Shown here: positions 25,023 through 37,468 of the stretch, piece after piece
How positions within the stretch are numbered: position 1 is the stretch's first letter
Layout: each line of letters opens with the position of its first letter
Assembly (NCBI GenBank): GCA_032358255.1
Contig: JAULBX010004888.1
Span: 62,001 to 126,000 of the forward strand
Reading direction: 5' to 3'
Origin: Heterotrichella gracilis
Taxonomy: Eukaryota > Sar > Xanthophyceae > Tribonematales > Xanthonemataceae
DNA length: 64,000 nucleotides
Translations under genes and position numbers: made by a program
The notes under the pieces: generated by a model
What the model saw: only the letters and a program-made list of their open reading frames with translations
What the model was told of the DNA's origin: nothing
The model's database searches: none

Positions 25023-28000
25023 TCACGCAAGCAGCCCCTCCAGGATGGCCCCCAGCTCCTCAGGGTGCATCATCCCCGCCTGCAAAGAAAACATTTGTAC
25101 ACAAAAATGAAAATTGGCTCCTTTATTCTTCACAGCCTGTCCCCCACCTGGTTTAATTGGTGCATTGGTGAAGGGGGTGTGGGCAAAGGGAGGGCATTTC
25201 CCTCCCATCCAGTATGTCTTGGTGCCTCATGATTGCATCTTGCACCAAGAGGGACCTTAACCTGACAGAGGTTTGTATCGGGTCTGATAAGTAAGAGTGC
25301 AAGGCTTGGAAGGCGCATCCCAAGTGGTACTGTCGCCATGCCCTACCTGCGCAATCTCCTCCTCCCCATACTCCGCCTCCAGCAGGGCCGCTATCTGGCC
25401 AAAGGCCTCGGCGATGTGGCTCTTGACGGGCTTGAGCAGCACAGCATGTGTGCCCTTGTTGGCCAGGTACAGGCGCATCTTGGCCACCACGCGGGGTAGG
25501 GAGGTGGTCAGCCCCTCACGCACCTTGGCCATCATCTCAGACAGGCGAGTGGGGGAGGCAAACGCCTGCGGGAGGGAGGGCACACCGACTAAAAATGTTT
25601 CGGATACCCAACTGATTTTAAATTGGGCATGCGTTTGTGGGTGACGCAGGATCAGTCACACCTACATCTGCATGCATTGCTCAACAAGAGATGGATGCAC
25701 CCAACAGTGGCCACAAGGCCATGCGGTGGTTACTGTTTCTCCACGAGCCCTCGACAAGCCCATCACACATACATTTTATACACCAGCACCCCTTACCATA
25801 GCCCATGTACACAGCACCAACCACACACACTCTCCCTCTCTGAGCCATTCCCCCCCTCGCTTGCAATCGCCACGCCCCCTACCCCCCCTCCTCCCCCCCA
25901 CCACCCACCTGCTCCCGGAGAGGCTTGCCCTGCCCCCCCGCCGTTGACACGCGCACCGCCGTGACCTTTGTGAGGAAGGACAGCATGGGCTCCACGCACA
26001 GCTTGGTGGAGGTCATGATGAAGGCCTCGCAGGTGGCCTTCAGCTGCATCTCAAGCTCGTGCTTGGAGTCAACCTGGGGGAACAGAGCTCGTGTAAGAAA
26101 TTCGCTTCTTTAAGAAGTGAGGTTCTTTTCTTTTTCAGGTGTAGTTTTGCCCTATTTTGTAAATCGGCCTATTTTTGTCAGTGGCAGCACCTTGCCTTCT
26201 CCACCCCCTCCTTTGTTCAATTGTATATATATGCCTGGGAACCAGACCACTGCCATCGGCTGCAGTTGCCAGGGTGCTGCACCCCCAATCTGCCCCCACA
26301 CCCCACCCACCTGGTTCTCCAGTATCCTTGGCCCCCTGCTGACCAGCTGCACCATTGCGTTCTCCGAGGACAGGCGCAGGAGGGGGACCTGGCCTGCACA
26401 CAGGGGAAGGGTCTAGGGTTCAGGGTTCAGGGCGCACAGGGCACCGCTCAAGGCCCATGCCGGACGGGTACAAACACAAAAAACGGTGCACATACAGCGG
26501 TACTACTAGGGGCACATTGCACCGCTCAAGTGCCTGTATCCCTGCAGCATGGTCCTTCAGCGGTGTGATGTGTGCCTTGTAGTACTGCTGCGTGTGCACC
26601 GTCAAGTGTGGCCGTAGCACAGGCACGGTGCACACGTGCACACACACCCTCACTCACAGGCAATGCAGTAGCACTCGCAGACAGGGTACATGCCACGGCA
26701 TACCAGCATGTTGCCAACAGCATGCTGACCCAAACCCCACTCCCTGTGTGCTACACACTGGGATTGGGGGCATGTAGTGCGTCGGCAAACTCCCACAGTG
26801 CAGGGAATTGCCGAGGTTATTCAGACTGTGGCCCCTGCCCCTCACCTCCCAGTATCCTCCTGAAGTACTCCCGCATGTGTGTGAAGTCCAGGTCCTTCTC
26901 CACCACAGCAAACTCTGCGTCAAAGGGCGCAATCTGCTCCCGCAGGATGAGCAGCTGCGAGATTGCAAACAGCTGCGCGTCCACCACGCTGGAGCGCTTC
27001 AGGATCAGGCGGCTGGCGGCCTAGGGGGAGAAAGGGGAGGGGGCAAGGAGGGGTGAGGGGTTGATGGGGAGGGAAGGGTTTAAGAATATAAAAAGTTAGC
27101 AAATAAATGACATCATGAATATAAATAAAACTGTTTCCCCATCCCCCGCCTCACCTGCACCGAGCTGGTGCACTGCGCCACCGCCTCCTGCGCCAGCCCG
27201 CTGAAGATGCGCCCGTCCACCGCCCGGTACAGCTTTGACAGGCACAGCAGGGTCTGCTGCACCGGGGGGTACCACAGGTGGTAGGGGTCCACGGGGTTCT
27301 GCGGGAGGGGGGGTTCATAATGGTCAGAGGCGGGGTTCCCACACGCTGGTTGCATGGGTGGAGGTGCAGCAATGCTGTGCAAAGAAATGCAGCTGAGGAA
27401 GCAGCGTGATGCCCAGCCATGACATGCAAACCCATAGTAGCGGCGAAGCGAGGCAGTCCACTTATCAGGCATCAAGCCACAGCATCCCCCCAAACAAGCA
27501 GCTGACCAAAGGCAATGGGGTGTCCCGATGCGGCATAGCCCACGTATTTAAGTCATGCAGCAGCACGATGCGCAGCCATGGTACACCCTGTTGTCTGTTT
27601 GCACACCAGTTCCTGCGTCTCCTGCCCATCTGCACCCCCCTCCTGCTCCGCTTGCGCTTGCTGCTCCGCCATGCGAATCAGCTTGCCTGGGAAGTCCACG
27701 TCACCCTCCTTGATCTGGTAGCTGGTCACCTCCTCCTGCAAGAAGGGGGGCAGTGTTTGGGCGTGTGAGGCATTCAGGAAGCCACCACATGGCCTAGGGT
27801 CTACCTCCATGGCGAAGGTGACCCTCTACCAATGGCGGTTGTTGGGACCTGCTTAGCAAGAAGCACATGCAGGATCTATGTGGACGGACACCTGAATTGC
27901 CTGCATTCCGCCATCCGCCACCCACCCACACCATCCTTCACTCTACCAACCAGCCCTAATGTCTGGACACCCCTCACCCCATAAACGCACCACCCACCCC

Positions 28001-31000
28001 CGCCCCCGCACCTTGATGAAAGCCTGCGCCCGATAGGTGAGCCTCTGCTGAATGTCCTGCAGGGTGCGCGTGAGCAGGGGACGCAGGGGGAGCACAGCCT
28101 CGCCGCGCAGGGACAGCTGCTCGTCAAGCACCTGAGGGGGTGAGAAAGGGGAAAGGGTTAAGGGTTCATTGCGCATAACAGCTGCGGTGATTTGCCGCAT
28201 GAGGATAACGTGGCCGGTGGCAGTCCAGGGTGGCATGGCGGCTGCATGGAAGGTGCACAGTGTATGTGCTCCACTACCTGGTCATTTTTGTTTCTTTGCC
28301 CTTGCAGACTATGCATCCCAATCCACATGTTCTACTACATTACTCTACTCAATCTAATCCAAGCCAAGCCAAGCCAAGCCACAATCTGCATGACTGGCAC
28401 ACTGCCCCCACGCACTCCCACTGCACAATGCCAAAGCCCCTTTAAGCTCCCCCCTCAAACCCCCACCCCCAGCGTCCCCGCCCTCACCTCGTGCTTGAGT
28501 ATCTCCACCATCTCGCACAGCTGGTCCATGTCGGACAGGTGTATGTACGCGGGGCGCAGCGTGTCGTACAGCACAGTGCACAGCGGGTCCACCAGGGGGG
28601 ATAGCGTGGAGGGGTCGGATGCGGAGGAGGGGAAGAACTGGTCAAACAGCTGGTGCTCAAGCTGGCACACCTGCGGTGGGGGGTGGGGCGGTGGGTGGGC
28701 ACATGCGCACGATCTTTCATGCCCGTGTTCAAATCGTAAGCTTTGTCGGCTCAAATTCGCTGCTTTCGCCGGCTATTGCATGGTGTTACTTGCATGCAAG
28801 CAGGAACCCAGAAGATGCGTGTGATCCACATATGCATGCATGTCACCTTCTTGACCCAGCATATGCATGCATGCAACAGAAGATTCATCTTTGTCTGTTC
28901 CCTGTCCCCCCTTCTCACCTGCATGAGGTATGCACAGCCATTTCGCAACAGGTGCGTGAGTGGGCTGGCGGCATACTCCCGCACCCGCCCCCGCACGATT
29001 GGCGCCAGCAGCTGCAGCCGTGTGTCGCAGTACAGCCGTTGACACTCCACCAGCAGCTTGGCGTACTCAGGCCGTCGCGACCTGGCCTCCATACCCTGAA
29101 GGAGGATTTTTTAAATTTTCATTGAATGCGCTTCGCCAATGGTCCAATGCTTGGCAATTGTCCAGTGATTCGGTTGGTGATGATCATTGTTCAGCAATGC
29201 CTCCGCCCTTCCAGATTAAGGCGACTCGCAAATGGTATAAGCCACAGGCAAGACAGACCTGCCTGGCGCCGTAAAGTACAAGGCTAACTGTTTAAAATAA
29301 GAGCGGACCTTGCTACTTGGCTGGCAAGGGATGCTTATAATCAACAGAGTGTAGAGAGAGGGAGACAGCACCCCCACATGCCATTCCTCATCCAAAGCCA
29401 GTAGCCCATTCACTCATGTGACGCGCACCTGGAGGAGGGTTTTCAGACTGGGCTCTGCTGCTGCGCGGAACCTCACGTACAGCATGGCGGTCTCGGCGCC
29501 CTCGGTGAGGGAGATGGCGGTGGATGGCGGGGTTGGCGGCTGGCCGCTGGGTGAGGCGGCATGGGGCGTGTCCTTGGTTGCCAGCAGCACCTGCCGGGAG
29601 TGGCGGCAGCAGGCGTTGGTAGAATGATGCGAGTATGGAAACCCACGACAATTCCATGGCGATGCTGTTGTTATCTTCCATGCAACATGCTGTTCAAATA
29701 AATGTGGTGAGTGATCATTAGTCATTCGAGGGCTTGAAGTCAGCCATGCAGAGTGGCATCGTCATCCCTTAACCCCATACGCTTCACCCTAATCCCCACC
29801 TGGTCCGCCGCCTGCCTCAGCACCTGCTGCACCTTGGCGCGCACCGCGTTCAGCGCGCGCGCCTGCAGCTGCCTAAACTTGAGCGCGTAGGTGCTCCCCT
29901 CCGCGTACTGCGGGTGCGAGGCCACGTAGGCGATGCAGTCGTCCAGGCGCTTGAGCACAGGCAGGAACGAGGCGCTGTCCAGGGATACGCCCTGGCCCTG
30001 GAACTGCTCTGCTATCCTGTCAAGCTCGTCAAAGTACATGAGCTTGGTGCGCACAGCCTCGGCAAACTCAACCAGCCGGTGCTTCTCAACCACCTGTGCA
30101 GGGGGTCAAATCAAACCTTAAGTAGCGGAGGTTTAGGGTTCAGGTTTAGGGTTTTAGGTTTTTTTTAGCACAAGCTAGTATGCAGAGGTTTATGACGCTT
30201 GTCGATCAACATCAGAAGGTGGGTGACGCCAAGGGGTACGGTGGCAATGCTAGCGAGGGTTGCACCTACCAGCTTCTCGCAAGAGTCATGGAGGGCTTTG
30301 GTTTTGGCGCCGATTTCCCGGTTCTCTGCTTTCAGCTGCTCAAACTGTTGCAAGGTGTCTGTCACCTGCATAGATGGGAGAAATGCGTGAACAAAATGCA
30401 CCTACTTAGCCCTAGTGTTGAACAGACAGTGTGCATGGCCTTGCAAGTCTGAAGCGCAATGTGTCCAATCGCATGCACGCACTATCTCTGATATTTGCTG
30501 ACAGGTTTGTAGATGGCTCGAGAGCACTGTTGCATACTGCCTGTATTTCTCCTCTGTCTCTGACGTGCGTGCAGCCTCAAGCTCAGAGTGCCACTTGTAA
30601 AACTGGTGGCTGTTTTGAAGCACAACATCCTCTTGGAAGATGGGTGATCTGTGCACTTCGCGCTCGGGTAAAGACCCAGAGGTGCTCAATTCGTTGCTTA
30701 CTGGTACATCATCGGCTGGTAACTACGCAAAGGGAGGGTTGGCAGGGTGGTCAGTGACTGGCATGCTGGCTGATCAGGCCACAAGGCAGGAACCGTAGCA
30801 GAGCCCCGGGCTTACATGCTCTGGCAGGGAACGGTGGCAGGCTAGGCTTGACAGCTTCTCCACCACGCAGAGCTGGCTTTCTGATAGAACAGCGGTCTGC
30901 TCCCAAGCGCTGGCCTGTGCACACACCAGCATACGTTACACATGGACTCCCATTCTGTTGCTGACATGCAGGAGTGAGGGAGCACAGAAGCCTGCCAGTT

Positions 31001-31091
31001 GTGCAGCTGAAGTGGTGCAATAGCTTACTATTGTGTAGCTGCGAGATGCCACCCCTTCCAGTCGCCCTTTGCTGCTAGCAGCGACTGACAT
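25023..31091 (-). CDS. COG3: Conserved oligomeric Golgi complex subunit 3 (COG3/Sec34)
   Basis: COG3 is a lobe A subunit of the COG tether, which captures retrograde vesicles at the Golgi. Exon 1 (31029-31091) encodes [20 protein letters not shown]. Exon 2 (30816-30914) gives [20 protein letters not shown], matching plant COG3 (YASTWEQNAPLT). Next come the Sec34 signature [15 protein letters not shown] with [14 protein letters not shown] (about 30490-30690), coiled coil ([18 protein letters not shown], 30250-30370) and [20 protein letters not shown] (about 29850-30095). The remaining exons run down to [18 protein letters not shown] (about 25350-25565) and the last exon [16 protein letters not shown]. 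The stop is at 25023-25025. Roughly a dozen or more short exons are present; the middle ones (27120-28680) were read only in outline. An intron at about 26400-26820 holds a long hairpin. It is divergent from the CbbY gene. Confidence 0.92.
26483..26602. repeat. Long imperfect hairpin inside a COG3 intron
   Basis: Arms 26483-26530 and 26555-26602 are 48 nt each, with a 24-nt loop. By hand alignment 39 of 48 positions pair by Watson-Crick rules. Five more pair as G-U if the plus strand is transcribed, leaving four mismatches. A copy of the motif CACCGCTCAAG also occurs just upstream near 26443. The element is either a foldback repeat or a small-RNA precursor. Confidence 0.7.
30128..30165. repeat. 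Degenerate telomere-like TTTAGGG tract in COG3 intron
   Basis: Several TTTAGGG/TTCAGG-type motifs sit next to each other followed by a T-run. Similar short tracts occur near 11150, 26410, 32700, 35270, 40250 and 60685. Confidence 0.55.
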
Positions 31092-31578
31092 CGCTGCGTC
31101 GTGTTAGGGGCCAACCACTACGGACATGGACGCAGTCCCACTGTCAACACCGCTGAGAACAGAGATCTCCACTCATCTTGCAGCAGGTTGTTGGTTGGTG
31201 TAAGCAGATAGCAGAGAGGTGGTGGCACGGCTGCAGATTACTGTTCAAGTCGGATGCATCCTCGGCCTAATGCATGCATATTGGCGATGCACCAATGTGC
31301 GGATTTTGAAACACGTGTGAAGCACCTTGTGTCAAGAGTGCAAAATATGTTGTAGAGCACACGGGATAGCTCAGCGGGTGAACGTTCTCCCTTCGTTTAG
31401 ATCGTTTTATCGCCAGCCTTGAACTGCAAGAGGGCAGAGTGGAAAACCCAAAAAAGTCAATGTCATGCCCAGATAGAAACCCCATCCAAGCTAACTTTTC
31501 AACGTATCTAATACTGTACGCACGCAAGCTGCCTTTTCATTGCCAACGCGTGCACCGCACTGCTCTGCAACATCCAAG
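31092..31578. promoter_or_regulatory. Shared divergent promoter of COG3 and the CbbY-like gene
   Basis: The two start codons are 487 nt apart on opposite strands, so both promoters must lie here. I see no clear TATA element. A short tRNA A-box-like stretch (TAGCTCAGCGGG, near 31366) lies inside, but no matching tRNA fold was found. Confidence 0.4.
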
Positions 31579-33900
31579 ATGAAAGCGCACTTATTGAGTG
31601 GTACCTTTCTGGGCAAGCGACATGCATTCTCCAACAGTGTCGAAGCAAGGTCGCAGCGAACAAGAGCAGCACAGCCCGCGCAAAGGTCAACAGGCCAAAG
31701 GCGTGTCGTGTACGCACTTCGAAATATCGACTACCCTGAAGCGCTGCTCTTTGACTGCGGTACGTGAACCCTCCAACGACACATGCCATAGTGCAAACCA
31801 GCTAAAGATGCTGTACACTCATGCCACTGTGCCTTTGCAGACGGCGTCCTCGTGGACACAGAAGCTGTGGGACACAGGGTTGCCTTCAACAAAGCCTTCA
31901 AGCAAAAAGGTGGGTATGGCGAGGTGGGTGCTATTGCACTTCATGCCATTGAGGATTCCTCACCACCACATTTTCGCCGTGCCAGGCTTTGGTTTCGAGT
32001 GGGCTCTAGAGGAGTACGGCGTGCTTTTGCACATTGGGGGTGGCAAGGAGCGCATGACCAAATACTTCCTGGACAATGAGGACAAAGAGCCCTTTAAAAG
32101 CATCAAGGTACTGATTGCCTGCAGACCAGGGGAAATATGGGCAGTGCAGCAGCGGCTGGGGTAACCAGACCAGACAAGACCAGCAGTTCAGGGGCTCCCC
32201 CGTGCATTATCTGTGCCACAGACGTGACTATTGCATGCCCAAGGCATGCTCATGCCCATGCCCACGCCCGTTATAATGTCCATGACCAGTCTGGTGGCAT
32301 GACCTGGTGAACTGGGCATATAACCATGTCCGGTGGTCAAACGGTTGCCAGCAGTGGCCACCCCTTGCCACCCCTTGCCCCACCCTATCCAGCTCAGTGG
32401 CGCGGCTAGAGCTTGAGCGCGTCAGAACAGTAGACAGGAGACCTACGCACAAGCCAATCTGGTCCCAGGTAGCAGTGTGGTCCAGCCTACAAACGAGTCT
32501 TGGCTGCTGCAGAGCGACGAGGAGCGGGCTGCCCTGGTCCAGGAGCTGCACCTGGTCAAGACCGGCATCTTCAAGGAGATGATTGAGGCGGGTGCCATGC
32601 CGCTGCGCCCGGGCGTGAAGCGACTGATCGGTGCGACCATCAGTGGCAGTTGCCCTGCACCTGTACCTGCTAGGGTGTGCCGTGCGCAGCAATGGGCATT
32701 AGGGTTTGGGGCTCAGGGTTTAGGAAGTAGGAGTTAGGGTATAATAGGGTTTGAGGGTTTGATAGGGTAGAAGTGTGCCCTGGCGCAGATATGATCTCGG
32801 GATTTGATCTCGAGATGGGCAACACCTTGTCACTCATAGTTATGTCAGCTAGGGAAATGTGTGCCCAGCCTCAAGAGCCCATACACAGTGCCCGCCTGGG
32901 TAGCAGAAGCAAGTTGGGCAGGTTTTTTAATAGGCTGGCGATGGTGTCTGAACGCCGCCTCTCCGCTTCGCAGGCGAAGCCATCAAGGACGGCATCAAGG
33001 TAGCTGTGTGCTCCACCTCCAACGAGCAGGCTGTGTCAGCCATCGTGAACATCATGCTGGGCCCCGAGATTGCAGCCAAGATGCCCGTGTTTGCTGGGGA
33101 CATTGTGAAGAGGAAGAAGCCAGACCCTGCCATCTACCTGCTGGCAGCAGAGCAATTGGATGTAGACCCTGCAAGGTGGGGCCTGTCGCATGGAGGTCTG
33201 CAGTCTGATCTCCCCTTGCCACATCGAGTGCATTTGTGTGACCGCTCTTGCACTGTTGCAGGTGTGTGGTTGTGGAAGACAGCCGGATTGGGCTCCGGGC
33301 AGCAAAGGCCGCAGGAATGAGGTAGGCGTCAAAGACCAGAACAAATTATGCCTTTCACTGGTAAAATAATGTGTTTTGTTTGCATTTTGGCTGCCCACTG
33401 AATAGTAGTACAACATTTCCTTGCACTTAACGGTCATTTTTTTGGTAGCATGCCTACAAACTTCTGCGTCAAAGTTTCCATGCATCCCGCTGCAGGTGCG
33501 TGGTCACCCAGAGCAGCTACACGCAGGAAGAGAACTTTGACATTGCTGACGCGGTGTTCGACTGCATTGGGGAGGAGGGCGATGAGAGGTTCTCAGTGAA
33601 TGACCTCACAACGCCAGGTGCGCAATCTCGCACCTTATAGCTATGGGTCAAACAAGCAAGTGCAGCGCAATGTCGCATGTTAACTCGCTCACCAAATCCT
33701 CTGTGTAGCGTGTGGCGCATACGGGTTTATGCTCCGCAAATTGTGCTAGGGCATATGTATATTAGATGATATATTTGCCAGAGTATCTACTTGCCAGCAA
33801 GTTGGCAGCGCTAAGCGGTCAATATATTTGTTGACCCCTGGGCATGTGTCTATGTGCAGGCACCTTCTGGCTCAACCCACCTATGCCAGTCACTGTATAA
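31579..33900 (+). CDS. CBBY: CbbY-like plastid HAD-superfamily sugar phosphatase (xylulose-1,5-bisphosphate phosphatase type)
   Basis: Eight exons (31579-31759, 31841-31909, 31986-32107, 32513-32630, 32974-33175, 33262-33321, 33496-33617, 33860-33900) sum to 915 nt (304 aa). The first about 50 residues are Ser/Arg-rich and look like a chloroplast transit peptide. HAD motif I is FDCDGVLVDTE, and the exon 1-2 junction falls inside the second Asp codon of the motif. Motif II is AVCSTSNEQ, the motif III Lys lies in KRKKPDPAIY, and motif IV is VVVEDSRIGLRAAKAAGM. Sequence and length match plant CbbY-like protein (At3g48420 type), which removes the Rubisco inhibitor xylulose-1,5-bisphosphate in the stroma. 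The substrate is inferred from family membership. The small cap domain carries LHIGGGKERMTKYF and PLRPGVKRLI. Confidence 0.92.
32699..32768. repeat. Telomere-like TTTAGGG-derived tract in CbbY intron 4
   Basis: At least six TAGGGTTT, CAGGGTTTAGG and AGGGTTTGAGGG-type motifs follow one another in about 70 nt, all with the G-rich strand on plus. Confidence 0.6.
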
Positions 33901-34650
33901 CAAGGGAGCAGGCAAGGCAGTGGAGTGCAGACACTGTGGCGGCTCCTGTTCAGTGGCGATGATGGCATTTTGGCGGAACCATCTGACCTATTTTTTTGTG
34001 GGGTCATTTTTGTGTTGTCAAAACTGTAATGTGGGGTTCTTGCTGTCAAGGAACGTGTGGCTAGGTTTATGTATGTGTTGCGCTCAGATGAACATACACT
34101 TGGGCCACATCAAGTGCACTGTTGCCTATAGGCGATGCACTTTCTGTTGCAACAGGTCTACGCGTATAGTTGTATGCGGCCAAACGCCCTGTTGCTTGTT
34201 GATTCCTGGGTCTTTCCTGCCGTGAAATATCTTCACTGGTGCAGCCACATCCCAGGCCCTTACAGCTGCCAGGCTTCGCCGCGAGGTTGGCGCCAAATCC
34301 AAACCCTACAAACCCTTGGGGTAAACGGTGGGGTTCCACTTCATATGGGTCTCCACGCTTGCTTCGTCCACTTGCTTCTTCGCTGTTCAAGCTGCCACGA
34401 GCCCACCCCCAAACCAGATTAACGTCCTGGCAACCTTGGCAGCTGTGTTCGTGCGTAAACCACATATTGCATAGAATGCTGTTGACATCAGCCTCGCAGA
34501 CGTTGCGGTCACACACTTTCCGGCAAATCACCTCCGGCTCTTGAAAGTAATTACAAGAACCTCTGGCTTTTGCAAAAAGCCAAATTCTTGTATGCAAAGT
34601 TACAAGGTTAACGTTTCTAAAGCTAAAGCAACTCACTGCCAGTCTCCACC
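33901..34650. other. Intergenic: CbbY 3' flank and J-protein 5' flank
   Basis: A TGTAA at 34025-34029, about 125 nt after the CbbY stop, is a plausible poly(A) signal. The rest should contain the promoter of the downstream J-domain gene. A long minus-strand open frame (34067-34927) overlaps it but has no recognisable domain and is taken as chance. Confidence 0.4.
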
Positions 34651-36735
34651 ATGGACTATTACAGCGTCCTTGGAGTGCGAGCAGACTGTTCAGTGGAGGA
34701 CGTAAAACAAGCCTACAGAGCGCAAGTGTTTGACCTACATCCCGATACGTGCGTCTAACTCGGTTTGCAACCATAAGTATATGCATGCATGTGGGCCATT
34801 TATGCATGCATGTTGCACTAGCCAGTGAGGCACGCCAGCCTGCAGTTGCAGCTTTCTGCAGTTGTGCGTCGTGTACACTTGTCTCCCACACCTTCCCGCA
34901 GGTCTCAGCAGGAAAGCGAGCATGCAAAGAAGCAGTTTGTGGCCCTCACAGAGGCATACCAGGTGAGCTTCAACTAAATAGTTGTGCATGCCAAGGGTTG
35001 AGCAATTCAATTGCTGCATGCGTACAGCCCCGCCGTATGCGTCCAATATAGCTATGTAAGTCATGCCCTCGATACGTCACCTGCGAACCTGGTTGAAGGC
35101 CACAACCCTGTTCATACAAGCTCTGCACCAACCCATTGCCACCACACCACACCACACGTCAGCTTCAGTGGTCCAAACCCTTTTTCAGCGACCCCAGCTC
35201 ATACCCAACTGTGTTCCCTTGCATATGCCGATCTCTGCCCTCAGGGCGTATCTCCTGTAACTCCTGATAGGGTTTAGGGTTTGGGTGGTCAGGGTGGCCC
35301 AGGACGTTGGCAGCACCACAGAGGAGACACTCTCTGTCAACGATACAGCATGGTCCGAGTGGGTAGAATGCGCGCGCCATACGGGACACAGGACGTGGCG
35401 AAGACCAGTTTTGAGTTGATGTGATGAAAGGATGCAATCGACCCACTGCAGCGGGAGTACCGCCACCACTGGACACCACAAATCCGCTTGTCAGCTGCCC
35501 ACATATAGGATCTACAACAAAGCGCTCAAACCCTACATCCCATGGCTCCCACCCTCACCATTCGACCCCCCTCCCCGCCAGGTGTTGCGAGACAGCAAGC
35601 GGCGAGCCGCCTACGATGCAGCACGCACGCGCATGGCCGCCGCCTCCGCCTCGGGGCCGCGGCAGGCAGGAGACATGGATGACCTTGAGCAGAGGTTCAG
35701 AAAGTACTGGGAGCAGGCGGGGGAAAGGTATGTGCTGATAGAAACCCTAGACCAGGGTTTTGACACAGCTGTACTTCATCTCATGCCAGGTTCAATATTT
35801 TCAGGTTCATCAGATTCATTTCAGGTTTCGCACAGCGTGGTGTTTACGTTCTATGCGTATGCAATTGGGCTGTGTGGGCAACGCTTATGTGGCCCACATG
35901 CAGGGGCCCTGCATTGCTTGCACATGCAGATGACAGCGCATTGGTGCCCTACCCATGGAGCCCATATGCATGGCCTCGCTGTGCATCCATGTGTCGTCAC
36001 GTGGGTTAGTGGACAGGGTTTAATGTTTAGGCAAGGGCTAGGAGCAACCCTGAGTCTTAACTGTTCCCTGGTGGCATTGCTCAATTGGGACCCACATGTT
36101 CACAGGTGGCAGGAGGATGCATCGGAGGAGATGCGTGCGGAGCGGCAGCGGACCACCGCCCGCGCCCGAGCAGCTGCCTGGCAGGCAGAGAAGGAGGAGG
36201 CACAACATGCGAAAGTGAGGGGAGAATGGCAACAACACATGGTTGAATCAAACCACGGAATTGTGACATCTTACATGCATTGCACGTTGACGCTGGCTGG
36301 TATTGTGCTACTGGCCCTCAGTGGCCTGTGGGATGCCGTGTTGCTTCAAAACCACAGGATATGATTTACATATGGGGCATTGTCGCTATACATGACGCAT
36401 TCTTTTGAAGGAAAATATCGTACATGCATTTTTTAGCAGAGGCCATCCTCGTTTCTGTACAGCATGGTCTTTTCTGTGATCCTATTCGTGTGCTTGCACA
36501 GGTGCGGCATGCTCGTGTGTGGCGACGAGCAGACAACGCGCGCCTGGCGCGACGAGCGGTGGTGCTGCGGCAGTTTTGGCAGACCCATGGTGGGGTGACG
36601 TGGCAAGACGTGGTGCTGACCAGTGTCCTGATGTCAGGAGCGCTGGCGGTGGCCTACTGCTGGGCGCCAGGGGGGGTGGCAGGGGGGGTGCAAGCAGAGG
36701 GACCGCGTGGGGAGGCAGGGGAGGGGGCCAGCTGA
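34651..36735 (+). CDS. J-domain (DnaJ-like) protein with hydrophobic C-terminal segment
   Basis: Five exons (34651-34748, 34902-34962, 35582-35727, 36106-36214, 36502-36735) sum to 648 nt (215 aa). The J domain starts at once: MDYYSVLGVRADCSVEDVKQ, then AYRAQVFDLHPDT with the HPD motif that stimulates Hsp70 ATPase, then AKKQFVALTEAYQVLRDSKR and RAAYDAAR (helices III-IV). No G/F or zinc-finger region is present, so it is a class C J-protein. The middle (about 85-165) is charged and probably helical. Near the C-terminus DVVLTSVLMSGALAVAYCWA is a single likely membrane span, leaving a short Gly/Glu-rich tail. It may therefore be anchored with the J domain facing an Hsp70 compartment. The organelle cannot be deduced. 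I cannot name an orthologue. Confidence 0.82.
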
Positions 36736-37468
36736 CGTGCCAGCTGTCATGACCCACCCATGGTGTTGGTTATTCGTAAAAATCAGGAACCTGGAATTAC
36801 TCGCCAGTTTCATGTGGTGGTGTTTCCAGGTATGTAGTGCGCAATTATTTTACTTCTGTGTTTTTTGTGGGGGTCTATGGCGTTTGTGATATTGTCACAC
36901 ATCGCACACGTTGCATGCGCATTGTATTTTTTATTAATCGGGCCGTAGAGGCATCTGTGGGTTGAAATCAATGGGGCTCAGGCAGTGGCTATTTGTAACG
37001 CTGTGGCGCATTGCCAACAGCAATCTGGTCCACTACTAATGACAAGTATCCAGGAATTACAAGCCCTAATGAGTACGGTAGTCTACAGACAGGTTCCCTA
37101 TCATACCCTGTACATCCTGCAATGACACCAATACTGTGACGCCCCAATCAAACGATTGGTGTCAACCCAACCCATATGTATATTGCTGTCCCCCAGCGCC
37201 CAATATCTGGCTGCAATAATTTATCATGTCATTCCCACAAGTGTCTGCGTCCTGCCCTCCCCCCAAGCCCCCCCCTCTCCCCCATCCCAGTGGCACATCC
37301 CTCTGTGTGAGGCACCTCCATCACATTGGCCGCTGGCTACCTTGGACAAGGGCCCAGCTGCTTCCTCCCCAAATTACCCCGTTTAATCAATTCCCCAACC
37401 CCCTTCGCTACCCCACGCACCCCTTCACAGCCGTGCCTTGATGGCAGCATCAATTTCCATCCCCGTTT
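36736..37468. other. Intergenic between convergent J-protein and VPS8 genes
   Basis: The region carries a plus-strand TGTAA at 36994-36998 and a minus-strand TGTAA (TTACA) at 37057-37061, possible poly(A) signals for the two convergent genes. I searched the minus strand by eye for a Cys/His-rich RING exon of VPS8 and saw none. Confidence 0.4.

Noticed and set aside
31358-31415. tRNA-like A-box (TAGCTCAGCGGG) in the COG3/CbbY intergenic region
   Set aside because: I could not build the anticodon and T arms, no B box lies at the right distance and no acceptor stem pairs. At most it is a tRNA-derived scrap.
34067-34927. 286-codon minus-strand frame
   Set aside because: It overlaps the J-protein promoter and exon 1 antisense, with no domain and no splice logic.
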